From positions 1 through 64,000 of the forward strand of contig CAXTBB010000011.1 in the NCBI GenBank assembly GCA_964242305.1: a DNA stretch of 64,000 bases, read 5' to 3'. Positions 27,324-35,310 of this stretch are shown piece after piece; the first letter of the stretch is position 1, and each line of letters starts with the position of its first letter. Both the position numbers and the translations under genes were made by a program. Origin of the DNA: DATLGB01 sp964242305 (lineage in GTDB: Bacteria > Actinomycetota > Thermoleophilia > Solirubrobacterales > Solirubrobacteraceae). The notes below the pieces were generated by a model. That model had not been told where the DNA came from, did no database searches, and saw only the letters and a list, made by a program, of their open reading frames with translations.

Positions 27324-28363
27324 GGCTTCTTGCGCGTCTTCTTGGGCTTCTTGGGCTTCGGCGGGATGTACTCGGCCAGGCCGGGCTCGCCCGCCTCGAC
27401 GTCGAGGATCGCCTGGTTGGCGGCCGTGCCGGATACGAAGGACTGGTTGGCAACCATCAGGCGGGTGCCCAGGAAGCTGACGCTCGACGGGCTGTCGAAC
27501 AGCGGCGAGGTGGCGCGGGCCGTCTCCTTGCCGTCCGGGCCCACCACCGCGAGCTGGTCGGACAGGAGCAGCGCGATGTAGATCGCCCCCGACTTGGCGA
27601 TGCCGAAGCCATCCGGGCCGTCGAGCGGCCGGCTCTGCCACAGCTCGGTGATCGGCCCGGGCTTGCCGGTGTCCAGGATCGGGATCTTGATGATGCGCCC
27701 GTTGCTGGGGATGCCCGCGCCGAGCCCCGCCTGGGACTGCATGGCGACGATCAGCGTGTGGCGATCGGCGGCCAGGCGGATGCCGGTCAGGCCGAACGGC
27801 CCGCCGTCCAGCGCCGCGTCCTTCAGCCACACCTCGGGGGTCCCGCCCTTTGGCGGCACGCGCCAGATCGTCGCGCCCTCGTAGTCGGTCACGTACAGCG
27901 AGCCGTCGGTTCCCCAGGCGCTGTAGTTGGGGACGACGCCGGCCGGGAAGCGCGCGTAGTCCTTCTGCGCGCCGGTCTTGCGGTCCAGCCGGATGACGCG
28001 CGGCGGCGCCTTGTCGAGCAGCAGCAGCCGGCCCGACGGACCCATCGTCCCGACCTGGACGCCGTGGTCGCCGCTCAGGTCCTGGCCGCGGATCGTCCAC
28101 GAGCGCAGGAGCGCGCCGGCGCTCGTGTACTCGAACACGCGCGAGGGCACGGAGTCCCCGGCCGGGTTGGTGTACGTGCCCTCGTAGACGCGCTGGTTGG
28201 GGCCGACGTAGGCCATGGCCGGGAAGCCCGGCCGCGGGATCAGCGCGAAGACGGAGGTCTCGAAGCGCGGCCGCGCCGACGCGGCGGCGGGCAGGACGGC
28301 GACGGCGACCAGCGCCGCCGCGAGGAGGCGAGTCCCCCTGCGGGCATCCGGCCCGCAGATCAT
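27320..28363 (-). CDS. Secreted SMP-30/NHL-like beta-propeller protein
   Basis: About 347 residues. The signal peptide has n-region CGPDARRGTR, h-region LLAAALVAVAVLPAAA and an ASA cleavage site. The mature part shows repeated propeller blades (VQVGTMGPSGRLLLLD, SAWGTDGSLYVTDYEGA, FGIAKSGAIYIALLLSD), like the SMP-30/gluconolactonase or NHL group. The last ~14 residues are lysine/proline-rich. The only in-frame ATG that keeps the signal peptide is at 28363, inside the 58-bp palindromic element, so the element appears to supply the start codon and n-region. The upstream in-frame ATG (28444) lies inside the amine oxidase gene and gives a poor signal peptide. Substrate unknown. Confidence 0.75.
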   Translation of the reverse strand: MICGPDARRGTRLLAAALVAVAVLPAAASARPRFETSVFALIPRPGFPAMAYVGPNQRVYEGTYTNPAGDSVPSRVFEYTSAGALLRSWTIRGQDLSGDHGVQVGTMGPSGRLLLLDKAPPRVIRLDRKTGAQKDYARFPAGVVPNYSAWGTDGSLYVTDYEGATIWRVPPKGGTPEVWLKDAALDGGPFGLTGIRLAADRHTLIVAMQSQAGLGAGIPSNGRIIKIPILDTGKPGPITELWQSRPLDGPDGFGIAKSGAIYIALLLSDQLAVVGPDGKETARATSPLFDSPSSVSFLGTRLMVANQSFVSGTAANQAILDVEAGEPGLAEYIPPKPKKPKKTRKKP

Positions 28364-28387
28364 CGGAACGACCCCATCCGGGGGTCC
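28330..28387 (-). repeat. 58-bp double-palindrome element, copy B, at start of secreted protein
   Basis: Gapless match to 11707-11764 (about 86% identity) with the same two hairpins (CTGCGGGC/GCCCGCAG and CCCC-ATCC-GGGG). On the minus strand it reads PPDGVVPMICGPDARRGT, the same reading frame as copy A. It lies between the end of the amine oxidase gene (stop at 28395) and the signal peptide of the beta-propeller protein, and contains the likely ATG at 28361-28363 with GGATGGGG a few bases upstream. Confidence 0.8.
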
Positions 28388-28394
28388 GGGTTGG

Positions 28395-29879
28395 TCACGC
28401 CCCCAGCACTTCGGCCGCGGCGCGCTCACCGGAGCGCACGGCACCGTCCATGTAGCCGTTCCAGTAGGTCGACGTCTCCGTGCCGGCCCAGTGGATGCGC
28501 CCGACCGGCTGGCGGATCTGGTCCCCGTAGGCGACCATCACACCCGGGGCGTAGATGCCGACGGGACAGCCGCGCGTCCACTTCTCGTCCGTCCAGCTGG
28601 TCAGGAAGAAGTTCCGCGCGTTCCCGGCCTCCTTGGAGTCGAAGAACCGGTCGAACTCCGCGAGGGCGGTGCTGCGCTGCTCGGCGTCGCTGAGCTTCTT
28701 GAAGCCGCGCGCGCGGTCCCCGCCGATGAAGCCGAAGACGACGCCGGGCGAGCCGTCCTCCGGTGAGTCGTCGAACGTCGCCGCGATGTACGTGTCGGTG
28801 CTGAGGGCCTGGCCGGTGAGGCCCTTGTCGCGCCAGAACGGCTTGTCGTAGACCGCCGTCGCCTTGAGCAGGCTGCCCTGCGGGACGCGCTGGGTGAGCG
28901 CGTCGCGGTCCTGCGGGAGGTTGGGCGAGTAGTCGATGCGGCCGGCCAGGGTCGGCGGGATCGCGACGATGACGTGCTTGGCCTTGACGATCAGGCGATC
29001 GGACGTCACGCGGACACCCGTCTTGGTCTGACGGATCTTGCGCACCGGCGAGCGCAGGACGACCCGCTTGCCCAGCGCCTTGGCCATCGCGAGCGGGATG
29101 ACCTGCGAGCCGCCGATGAAGCGCGACATCTGACCGCCGCCGCGCGTGTTGAAGTTGCGCTCGAACGTGCCCGGCGTGGTCTCGTTGCCCGAGCTGGCGA
29201 TGTAGAAGAGCACGAAGAGCAGCGAGAGCTCCTTGGCCTCCGCCCCGAAGATCGGCTGGCATGCCGTGTTGACCAGCTTGATGAAGTCCGGATTGACCTG
29301 GTTGGCGCGGATGTAGCTCTCGAGCGTCTCCGAGTCGTACTGGCCGGCCTTGGCTGCCTTCCAGGGCGCGTCGACCGGGACCTCCGTCGACATCTGGTCC
29401 AGCGTCGGGATGATGTTGGCGAGGTCGGGGATGAGCGTCGGGTCCGTCGGGGCGGAGCCGAAGACGCTCGTGTCCGTGAACGTGCTCCGCTGGTCGCCCT
29501 TGAGAAAGACGTTGCTGCCCGTGTCGTAGGTGTCGAACGTCCCCACGCCGAACGCCTTGCCCAGGGCGAGGATGTGGTCCTGCGTCGGCCCGACGAAGGT
29601 GCCGCCGCGCTCGGAGATCTTGCCGCCGCCGATGTCGGCGTTGAGGACGCGCCCGCCGACGCGGTTGCGCGCCTCGAGGACGATGACCTTCTTGCCCTTG
29701 GCGGTGAGCTCGCGCGCCGCGGTGAGGCCGGCCAGCCCGGCGCCGACGATGACCACGTCGGCGGTCTTGGTCTTGCGCTTGCGCTTCTTGTGCTTCGCCT
29801 CCGCCAGGCTGTCGGGGAGTGCCACGGCGGCACCGGTGGCGACGGAGCCGGCGATCAGGCGGCGGCGAGTGACGTTCAT
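28395..29879 (-). CDS. Tat-exported FAD-dependent amine oxidase (flavin monoamine oxidase family)
   Basis: A 494-residue protein. The N-terminus NVTRRRLIAGSVATGAAVAL is a twin-arginine signal, followed by a lysine/arginine-rich linker. VVIVGAGLAGLTAARELTA is the FAD-binding Rossmann motif, LEARNRVGGRV follows, then RGGTFVGPTQ. The C-terminus has GRIHWAGTETSTYWNGYMDG, the canonical FAD-contact motif of MAO-type oxidases. It probably oxidises a primary or polyamine outside the membrane with FAD inserted before export. The substrate is unknown. It is divergent from the aldolase gene with 25 bases between the starts. Confidence 0.9.
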   Translation of the reverse strand: MNVTRRRLIAGSVATGAAVALPDSLAEAKHKKRKRKTKTADVVIVGAGLAGLTAARELTAKGKKVIVLEARNRVGGRVLNADIGGGKISERGGTFVGPTQDHILALGKAFGVGTFDTYDTGSNVFLKGDQRSTFTDTSVFGSAPTDPTLIPDLANIIPTLDQMSTEVPVDAPWKAAKAGQYDSETLESYIRANQVNPDFIKLVNTACQPIFGAEAKELSLLFVLFYIASSGNETTPGTFERNFNTRGGGQMSRFIGGSQVIPLAMAKALGKRVVLRSPVRKIRQTKTGVRVTSDRLIVKAKHVIVAIPPTLAGRIDYSPNLPQDRDALTQRVPQGSLLKATAVYDKPFWRDKGLTGQALSTDTYIAATFDDSPEDGSPGVVFGFIGGDRARGFKKLSDAEQRSTALAEFDRFFDSKEAGNARNFFLTSWTDEKWTRGCPVGIYAPGVMVAYGDQIRQPVGRIHWAGTETSTYWNGYMDGAVRSGERAAAEVLGA

Positions 29880-29904
29880 GCGCCCCGAAGCTACCATCGC
29901 GCCC

Positions 29905-30567
29905 GTGCTGTCTGAGCCGATGCTCGTCGCGGAGCGGACCGAGGTCGCGGCCGCCTCCCGCCGCCTGGCCGCCGCCGGGCTCGTGCGGGGGACGTCGGGG
30001 AACGTCAGCGTCCGGACCGGTGACCACGTCGCCGTCACCCCCACCGGAGCCAAGCTGGCTCAGCTCGAGGCCGAGCAGATCGCCGTGGTCGACCTCGCCG
30101 GGGTCCAGCAGGACGGGCCACTGGCGCCGACGTCCGAGCTGGCGCTGCATCTGTCCGTCTACGCGGCGCGCGCGGAGGCCGGCGCCGTCGTCCACACCCA
30201 CGCGCCGGCCGCCACCGCGCTGGCCTGCGTCCTCGACGAGCTGCCCTGCGTGCACTACGAGATGCTGCTGCTGGGCGGCCCGGTCCGCGTCGCGCCGTAC
30301 GTCACCTTCGGGACGCCGGAGCTGGCTTCGTCCGCCGTCGCGGCGCTGGAGGGGCGGACCGCGGCGCTGCTGGGCAACCACGGGACGGTTACCCTGGGCG
30401 CGAGCCTGGCCGCCGCCGAGGCGGCCACCGAGCTGCTCGAGTGGGCCAGCGACCTCTACGCGCGCGCCTGCGTGCTGGGGACGCCGCGGGCGCTCGACGA
30501 GGACGACCGCCTCGCCGTCGTCGAGGCCGCCGCCGCGCGCGCCTACGGCACCCCCCGCTCCGTCTAG
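29905..30567 (+). CDS. Class II aldolase/adducin family protein
   Basis: A 220-residue protein of the fuculose-phosphate-aldolase group. RGTSGNVSVRTGDHVAVTPTG is the phosphate-binding and N-terminal motif, AVVHTHAPAATALAC carries the two zinc-binding His residues, and GNHGTVTLGASL the third. Glu in PTSELALHLSVY is at the usual catalytic-base position. It likely cleaves a sugar phosphate such as fuculose or ribulose 1-phosphate, or acts as a decarboxylase or dehydratase. GTG start at 29905; an ATG at 29920 is an alternative. The stop overlaps that of the convergent acetyltransferase. Confidence 0.87.
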   Translation: MLSEPMLVAERTEVAAASRRLAAAGLVRGTSGNVSVRTGDHVAVTPTGAKLAQLEAEQIAVVDLAGVQQDGPLAPTSELALHLSVYAARAEAGAVVHTHAPAATALACVLDELPCVHYEMLLLGGPVRVAPYVTFGTPELASSAVAALEGRTAALLGNHGTVTLGASLAAAEAATELLEWASDLYARACVLGTPRALDEDDRLAVVEAAAARAYGTPRSV

Positions 30568-31190
30568 CGCACGGGGTTGCGCCACATGAACCAGTTGGGC
30601 ACGCCGATCACGTCGGCCTCGCCGACGACCACGAAGCCGGCCCGCTCGTAGAAGCGGACGTTCTCGCGCTTGTCCGTCTCCAGGTAGGCGACCTCCTGGG
30701 CTGCGTCGAGGCGGCGGGCGTACTCGGCGAGCAGGCGCGTGCCGAGCCCCTGCCCCTGCAGGTGGCGGTCGACGGCGATCGGCCCGAAGTGCGAGTGCGG
30801 CTCTGCGGGGTCGGCGTCCTGCCACGCCTTCAGCCAGCGTCCGACCCTCGCCGCGGTGCGCGGGCCGCAGCGCGCGATCGCCGGGGTCATGGACAGCTGC
30901 TGGCGCGGCGTCGGGCGGCAGGTGCCGGGCGGCGCCACGCCGGCGACGCCGACGAGGACGCCGTCCCGCCGCAGCCCGAACGGCCGCTGGCCGTGGGAGG
31001 CGGCGAAGAACGCGGCCATGAGCCGGCCGTGGATGCGCTCCCGGCGCTCGGGATCGGGTCCGTAGGCGGCGACGTGGAGGGGGTTGTCGCGCATGCCGCG
31101 GGCGAGGACGCCGACCAGCTCCGGCCGATCGGCGGCGGTGAGGTCGACGAGCTGGAGGTCGCGGGTCACGAGAGGCACGGTGGTGGGCAT
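30564..31190 (-). CDS. GNAT family N-acetyltransferase
   Basis: A 208-residue acetyltransferase. The acetyl-CoA loop is LGPIAVDR-like (FGPIAVDRHLQGQGLGTRLL, near residues 130-150), and YLETDKRENVRFYERAGFVVV is the final GNAT strand and helix. The N-terminal region (ELVGVLARGMRDNPLHVAAYG) is common in actinobacterial GNATs of unknown target. ATG 31190 is used; a GTG at 31169 before TRDLQLVDL is possible. Confidence 0.83.
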   Translation of the reverse strand: MPTTVPLVTRDLQLVDLTAADRPELVGVLARGMRDNPLHVAAYGPDPERRERIHGRLMAAFFAASHGQRPFGLRRDGVLVGVAGVAPPGTCRPTPRQQLSMTPAIARCGPRTAARVGRWLKAWQDADPAEPHSHFGPIAVDRHLQGQGLGTRLLAEYARRLDAAQEVAYLETDKRENVRFYERAGFVVVGEADVIGVPNWFMWRNPVR

Positions 31191-31223
31191 GCCGGCAACG
31201 GTGCCGGACGGCGCTGCCGGCGG

Positions 31224-31263
31224 CCAGAGGGGGCGCCCCCCGCCGGTCCCTCGCCGCCTCTGG
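31224..31263. promoter_or_regulatory. GC-rich nested hairpin at the PfkB start region
   Basis: CCAGAGG (31224-31230) pairs with CCTCTGG (31257-31263), and inside it GGGGCGCCCC is self-complementary. The right arm directly abuts the GGAGG ribosome site (31263-31267) of the sugar kinase gene, whose best start (ATG 31277) sits 9 bases downstream. Folding of the leader could therefore limit translation. The fragment also separates the divergent acetyltransferase and kinase genes. Confidence 0.4.
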
Positions 31264-31276
31264 GAGGATGCCGCGC

Positions 31277-32182
31277 ATGATCGCGATCGCCATGGGCGTC
31301 CACGTCCTCGACGTCCTCGTCCGCCCCGTCGAGGCGATCCCCGAGGGCCAGGGCGGCGCGCTCGTCGAGCAGATCCGGATCACCGCCGCCGGCAGCGCGG
31401 GCGGGACGGCGATCGTCCTCTCCCGGCTCGGCGCGGAGGTCCGCAGCGCCGGCGCGATCGGGACCGACGCGGCTGGGGACATGCTGCTCGCGCTGCTGGA
31501 GGCGGACGGGGTCGACACCGCGTTGCTCGTCCGCCGCGAGGACGTGCAGACCTCGGCGTCCGTGCTCCCCATCCGGCCCGACGGGTCCCGGCCGGCGTTC
31601 CACGTCGTCGGCGCCAACGGCACCTACGGCCCCGCGGACGCCCCCTGGGACGCGATCGCCGCCGCCACGCACCTGCACCTCGGCGGGCCCGAGTTCATGG
31701 GCGGCGAGGCGGCGGCCCAGATCCTGTCCCGCGCCCGCGAGAGCGGCACGGCCACCTCGGCCGACGTCCTCGCGCCCGGCGACCCCGGGCTGCTCGAGTG
31801 GATCGCCCCCTGCCTCGAGCACCTCGACCACCTGCTGCCTAACGAGGAGCAGGTGCTCGGCTTCACGGGCGAGACCGACCTCGTGGCCGGCTGCCGCGCG
31901 CTGCTGGCCCGCGGCGTCGGCTGCGTCGCCGCCACCCGCGGCGGGGACGGCGCCGTCGTCGTCACCGCCGACGCGGTCCACGAGGTCCCCGCCCTGCCCA
32001 TCGACGTCGTCGACACCACCGGCTGCGGCGACGCCTTCAGCGCCGGCTACCTGCGCGGCCTCTCCCTCGGCCGGTCCCTGCCAGACGCGGCCCGGCTCGG
32101 CTGCGCCACCGCCGCCCAGGTCGCGCAGGGCCTCGGCACCGACGCCGGCAGCTACGACCTGGCCTCCGTGGAGTCTCTCTAG
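31277..32182 (+). CDS. PfkB-family carbohydrate kinase
   Basis: A 301-residue ribokinase-like sugar kinase. TAAGSAGGTAIVLSRLG is PfkB signature 1 and VDTTGCGDAFSAGYL is signature 2 with the catalytic Asp and anion hole. Middle motifs (LPNEEQVLGFTG, ATRGGDGAVV) fit. ATG 31277 is chosen because GGAGG lies 9 bases before it; the ATG at 31268 directly touches GGAGG and is unlikely. Sugar may be that imported by the adjacent ABC transporter. Its stop overlaps the stop of the convergent DUF1349 gene. Confidence 0.88.
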   Translation: MIAIAMGVHVLDVLVRPVEAIPEGQGGALVEQIRITAAGSAGGTAIVLSRLGAEVRSAGAIGTDAAGDMLLALLEADGVDTALLVRREDVQTSASVLPIRPDGSRPAFHVVGANGTYGPADAPWDAIAAATHLHLGGPEFMGGEAAAQILSRARESGTATSADVLAPGDPGLLEWIAPCLEHLDHLLPNEEQVLGFTGETDLVAGCRALLARGVGCVAATRGGDGAVVVTADAVHEVPALPIDVVDTTGCGDAFSAGYLRGLSLGRSLPDAARLGCATAAQVAQGLGTDAGSYDLASVESL

Positions 32183-32730
32183 CTCCGCAGCTCGAGCTGC
32201 CCGTCGCTGAGGGTCGCCGCGAACCCGGGTCCGCGTGGCGCGCAGGCGTAGGGCCCGACCGACAGCGGCCCGGGCAGGTGCAGGACCCGGAACCCCGTCC
32301 ACGCGCCGGCCACCTGCGCAGCGAGGGTCACGGTCGGGCCCGTGCGCAGCGCCCGCAGTCGCAGTGGCAAGCCGTCGCACCGCGCGAACGACCAATCCGA
32401 CTCCCCGCGCGTGTGGACCGCGCCCAGCCAGGCCGGCCCGTCCAGCTCGACGCCGAACTTGACCCAGCGCTCCTCGCCGGCCTCGAGCAGGAACCCGACC
32501 TGGTCGAACTGCTCCCGCAGCGGGGCCGACACGGTCCCCTCGAGCACGAAGTCGCCTCGCGCCGGGGTCAGGTAGGCCTGCCCGTCGTGCTTGCTCGGGT
32601 GGCCCTGGGTGACCCGCCAGAAGTCGGTCGCGCCGGCGCACGTCCAATCGAGCGTGTCGCCGCCGACGGTCGGCGCGGCGGGCGGCGGTGCCGTCCAGCG
32701 CCACGCCTCCCGGTCGAGGAAGCCGGTCAC
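32179..32730 (-). CDS. DUF1349 domain protein (concanavalin-like fold)
   Basis: A 183-residue protein that matches the DUF1349 pattern: an opening WTAPPPAA...TLDWTCAGATDFWRVT stretch, GDFVLEGTVSAPLREQFDQVG, LLEAGEERWVKFGVEL, and HTRGESDWSF. The family has a concanavalin-like beta-sandwich and is often found beside sugar-catabolic genes; enzymatic role is not established. GTG start overlapping the stop of the oxidoreductase (GTGA), so it is the last gene of the minus-strand sugar operon. Confidence 0.8.
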   Translation of the reverse strand: MTGFLDREAWRWTAPPPAAPTVGGDTLDWTCAGATDFWRVTQGHPSKHDGQAYLTPARGDFVLEGTVSAPLREQFDQVGFLLEAGEERWVKFGVELDGPAWLGAVHTRGESDWSFARCDGLPLRLRALRTGPTVTLAAQVAGAWTGFRVLHLPGPLSVGPYACAPRGPGFAATLSDGQLELRS

Positions 32731-33698
32731 AGCGCCACCGTCGTGCCGGTCTCCGCGGCGGTGTAGAGCGCGGCGATCGCCCGCGACTGCCCGAGCGCGT
32801 CGTCGCGGCCGAGCAGCGGGCCCGGTTCCCCCCGCACGGCCGCCGCGAAGGCGTCGAGCTCGAGCGCGTAGGAGTCGGCGACCTCGACGTCGATGCGCTG
32901 CGCCGGGCCGTCCTGCGGGACGAGGTCGAGCCCGGGCGCGACGCAGTGCCACGGGTCGCGGACGTGCAGCGTGGCCTCCGCTCCCACGAGCTCGAGCGCG
33001 CTGCGGTCGGGCAGGTGGAAGCCCGAATCGAAGTGCGCGAGCGCGCCGCCCGCGAACGCCAGCGTCCCGGTCATGCGATCGTCGACGCCGCTCGGGGTCA
33101 GCTCCTGCTGCGCCGCGACCGCCACGGGCTCACCCGCGAACAGCCGGGCGGCGCTCACGCAGTAGCAGCCGACGTCCATGAGCGAACCGCCGTCGAGCTC
33201 CGGGTCCAGACGGACGTCACCCGGCGCGTCGCACGGCCAGGTGAAGGAGGCGATGACGAGCCGCAGCTCTCCCAGCGCCCCCTCGCGCACGAGCTCGGCG
33301 GCGCGCACGGTCTGCGGGTTGTAGCGGTACATGTAGGCCTCGCTGAGCACCAGCCGCGCCGCCGACGCCGCCGCGAAGGCCGCTTCCACCTCGGCCGGCC
33401 GGCGCGTGTAGGGCTTCTCGCAGAGCACGTGCTTGCCCGCCGCCAGCGCGCGCAGCGTCCAGGGATGGTGCAGGCCGTTGGGGAGCGGGACGTAGACCGC
33501 CTCGACATCGGGGTCGGCCAGCAGCGCGTCGTAGCCTGCGTGCGCGCGCGGGATCGCGTGCTCCGCCGCGTAGGCCTGGGCGCGATCGCCGTCGCGGCTG
33601 GCCACCGCCACCACCTCCGCCGTCGCCGAGCGGCCGGCGCCGCGCAGCAGCTTGCGGTTGATCAGCGCCGTGGAGAGGACGCCCCAGCGCAGGCTCAC
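32727..33698 (-). CDS. Gfo/Idh/MocA family oxidoreductase
   Basis: A 323-residue NAD(P)-dependent sugar dehydrogenase relative. N-terminal Rossmann: RWGVLSTALINRKLL and VAVASRDGDRAQAYAAEH; the GKHVLCEKPYTR motif with the catalytic Lys is present; the C-terminal domain has GGSLMDVGCYCVSAARLFAGEP (usual DxGxY/C-H region). It likely oxidises or epimerises a sugar or its 1-phosphate. GTG start overlaps the stop of the DeoR gene by 4 bases. Confidence 0.88.
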   Translation of the reverse strand: MSLRWGVLSTALINRKLLRGAGRSATAEVVAVASRDGDRAQAYAAEHAIPRAHAGYDALLADPDVEAVYVPLPNGLHHPWTLRALAAGKHVLCEKPYTRRPAEVEAAFAAASAARLVLSEAYMYRYNPQTVRAAELVREGALGELRLVIASFTWPCDAPGDVRLDPELDGGSLMDVGCYCVSAARLFAGEPVAVAAQQELTPSGVDDRMTGTLAFAGGALAHFDSGFHLPDRSALELVGAEATLHVRDPWHCVAPGLDLVPQDGPAQRIDVEVADSYALELDAFAAAVRGEPGPLLGRDDALGQSRAIAALYTAAETGTTVAL

Positions 33699-34456
33699 GC
33701 CACGATCACCTCCACGTCGGAGGCGCGCAGCGCCGCGACGACGTCGGGGGCGGCGTCGCTGTCGGTGACGACCACGTCGACGTCCTGGATCGTGCACAGC
33801 CGGACGAACGCCACCGCCCCGAGCTTGGAGCCGTCGGCGACGACGATCACGCGCCGCGCGCTGCGCAGCGCCGCCTGCTTGGTCTCGGCGTCGTCGAACT
33901 CGTACTCGGTCACGCCGGCCTCGACGTCGATGCCGCCCGAGGTCAGGATCAGGGTGTCGAACTCCAGGCCCGCGAACGTCGCGGTCGTCATGCCGCCCAC
34001 GAAGGAGCGCTCGTGCGGGCGGACGATGCCACCCGGGATCATCAGCGTGACGTTGGGCATGTCGGCGAGCACGTCGGCGACGTAGAGGCTGAGGGCGAGC
34101 GCGCGGATGCGCAGATCGGGGCGCAGGGCCTGGGCCACGTGCAGCGTCGTCGTGCCCGCGTCGACGATCACCGTCTCCCCGTCGCGGATCAGCGCCGCCG
34201 CCGCCGCGCCGATGCGCTCCTTCGCGGCCGAGTTGCGCAGCGAGCGCGCCGCGAAGCCCGGCTCGAACGAGCGCGAGACGTTGGACACCGCGCCGCCGTG
34301 GACACGGGTGACCATGCCGCGCTCCTCGAGCTCCTCGAGGTCGCGCCGCACCGTCATCTCGGAGACCCCCATACGCTCGGACAGGTCGGTGACCCGCACC
34401 CGCCCCGTCGCCTGCACGAGGTCGTCGATCATCGTGTGCCGCTCGCCCTTGGTCAT
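33695..34456 (-). CDS. DeoR-family transcriptional regulator
   Basis: A 253-residue sugar-responsive repressor. The N-terminal winged helix carries VRVTDLSERMGVSEMTVRRDLEELEERG (read as the classic DeoR helix-turn-helix, residues ~18-45) and RVHGGAV. The C-terminal sugar-phosphate domain has IVDAGTTTLHVAQAL, LILTSGGIDVEAGVTE and VVADGSKLG. It probably controls the surrounding sugar operon through the divergent promoter region at 38101-38172. ATG overlaps the stop of the ROK gene. Confidence 0.9.
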   Translation of the reverse strand: MTKGERHTMIDDLVQATGRVRVTDLSERMGVSEMTVRRDLEELEERGMVTRVHGGAVSNVSRSFEPGFAARSLRNSAAKERIGAAAAALIRDGETVIVDAGTTTLHVAQALRPDLRIRALALSLYVADVLADMPNVTLMIPGGIVRPHERSFVGGMTTATFAGLEFDTLILTSGGIDVEAGVTEYEFDDAETKQAALRSARRVIVVADGSKLGAVAFVRLCTIQDVDVVVTDSDAAPDVVAALRASDVEVIVA

Positions 34457-35310
34457 GACGAGCGGACCGCGCCGAGACAGGCGGCGAGGTCGCCGAGCGT
34501 GGACGTGTGGACCTGGGCGCGCACGGGACCACCCATGGTGAACGCATCGACGGCGGCCTGGGCTGCCGCCTGCGCGCCCGGGGCGAGGGCGCCGCCCGAG
34601 AGCACGACGGCGTCGGGGGCGTGCACGGCGACCAGGTTGCGGACCCCGGTCGCCAGCGCGTCGCGCGCCCGGAACACGACGGTCGCGTCCGCGGTCTCGA
34701 GCGCCTCGCGCCCGGTGGCCACGCCGGCGGCGCGGGCCAGTGCCGTCCCGGAGGCGAGCGACTCGAGGCAGCCGCGCGCGCCGCAGTAGCACGGTGGCCC
34801 GGCGGGATCGACGACCATGTGGCCGGCCTCGCCGTGCCCGCCCGCGGCGCCGGTCACGACCCGCCCGCCCGCGACCACGCCGACCCCGACGCCGGTCCCG
34901 ACGGTGACCGCGACCAGCACCTCGGCTCCGCGCGCCACCCCGAACGCCTGCTCCCCCAGCGCGGCCGCGTCGGCGTCGTTGACGACGGCGACGGGGACGC
35001 CGAGGGACCCCTGCAGCACGCCGCGCAGGTCGCCTTGGAGGTTGGGCGGCAGCGTGTGCGGGTTGTCGACCCAGCCGCGTTCGGCGTCCACCGGGCCGGT
35101 CACGCCGACCCCGACCGCCGAGGCGCGCGAGCCCACGCGGTCACCCAGGCCGCGGACCAGGTCCGCCAGCTGGGCGAACGGGGTCGCCCGCGGGTCGTCG
35201 TCGCGCACGATCGGCTCGGCGACCGAGGCCAGGACGTCCCCGTTCGTGGCCACGGCCGCCGCCCGGACGTGAGTGCCGCCGAGGTCGATCCCGACCCGCG
35301 TCGTCAGCAC
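34453..35310 (-). CDS. ROK family sugar kinase
   Basis: A 285-residue ROK protein without an N-terminal helix-turn-helix, so a kinase rather than a repressor. GIDLGGTHVRAAAV is the ATP phosphate loop, VVNDADAAALGEQAFG carries the catalytic Asp, and the zinc-binding GHMVVDPAG...CYCGARGCLES motif is complete. Glucokinase, N-acetylglucosamine or N-acetylmannosamine kinase are the usual activities. GTG start 35310 overlaps the end of the binding-protein gene by 7 bases. Confidence 0.9.
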   Translation of the reverse strand: MLTTRVGIDLGGTHVRAAAVATNGDVLASVAEPIVRDDDPRATPFAQLADLVRGLGDRVGSRASAVGVGVTGPVDAERGWVDNPHTLPPNLQGDLRGVLQGSLGVPVAVVNDADAAALGEQAFGVARGAEVLVAVTVGTGVGVGVVAGGRVVTGAAGGHGEAGHMVVDPAGPPCYCGARGCLESLASGTALARAAGVATGREALETADATVVFRARDALATGVRNLVAVHAPDAVVLSGGALAPGAQAAAQAAVDAFTMGGPVRAQVHTSTLGDLAACLGAVRSS

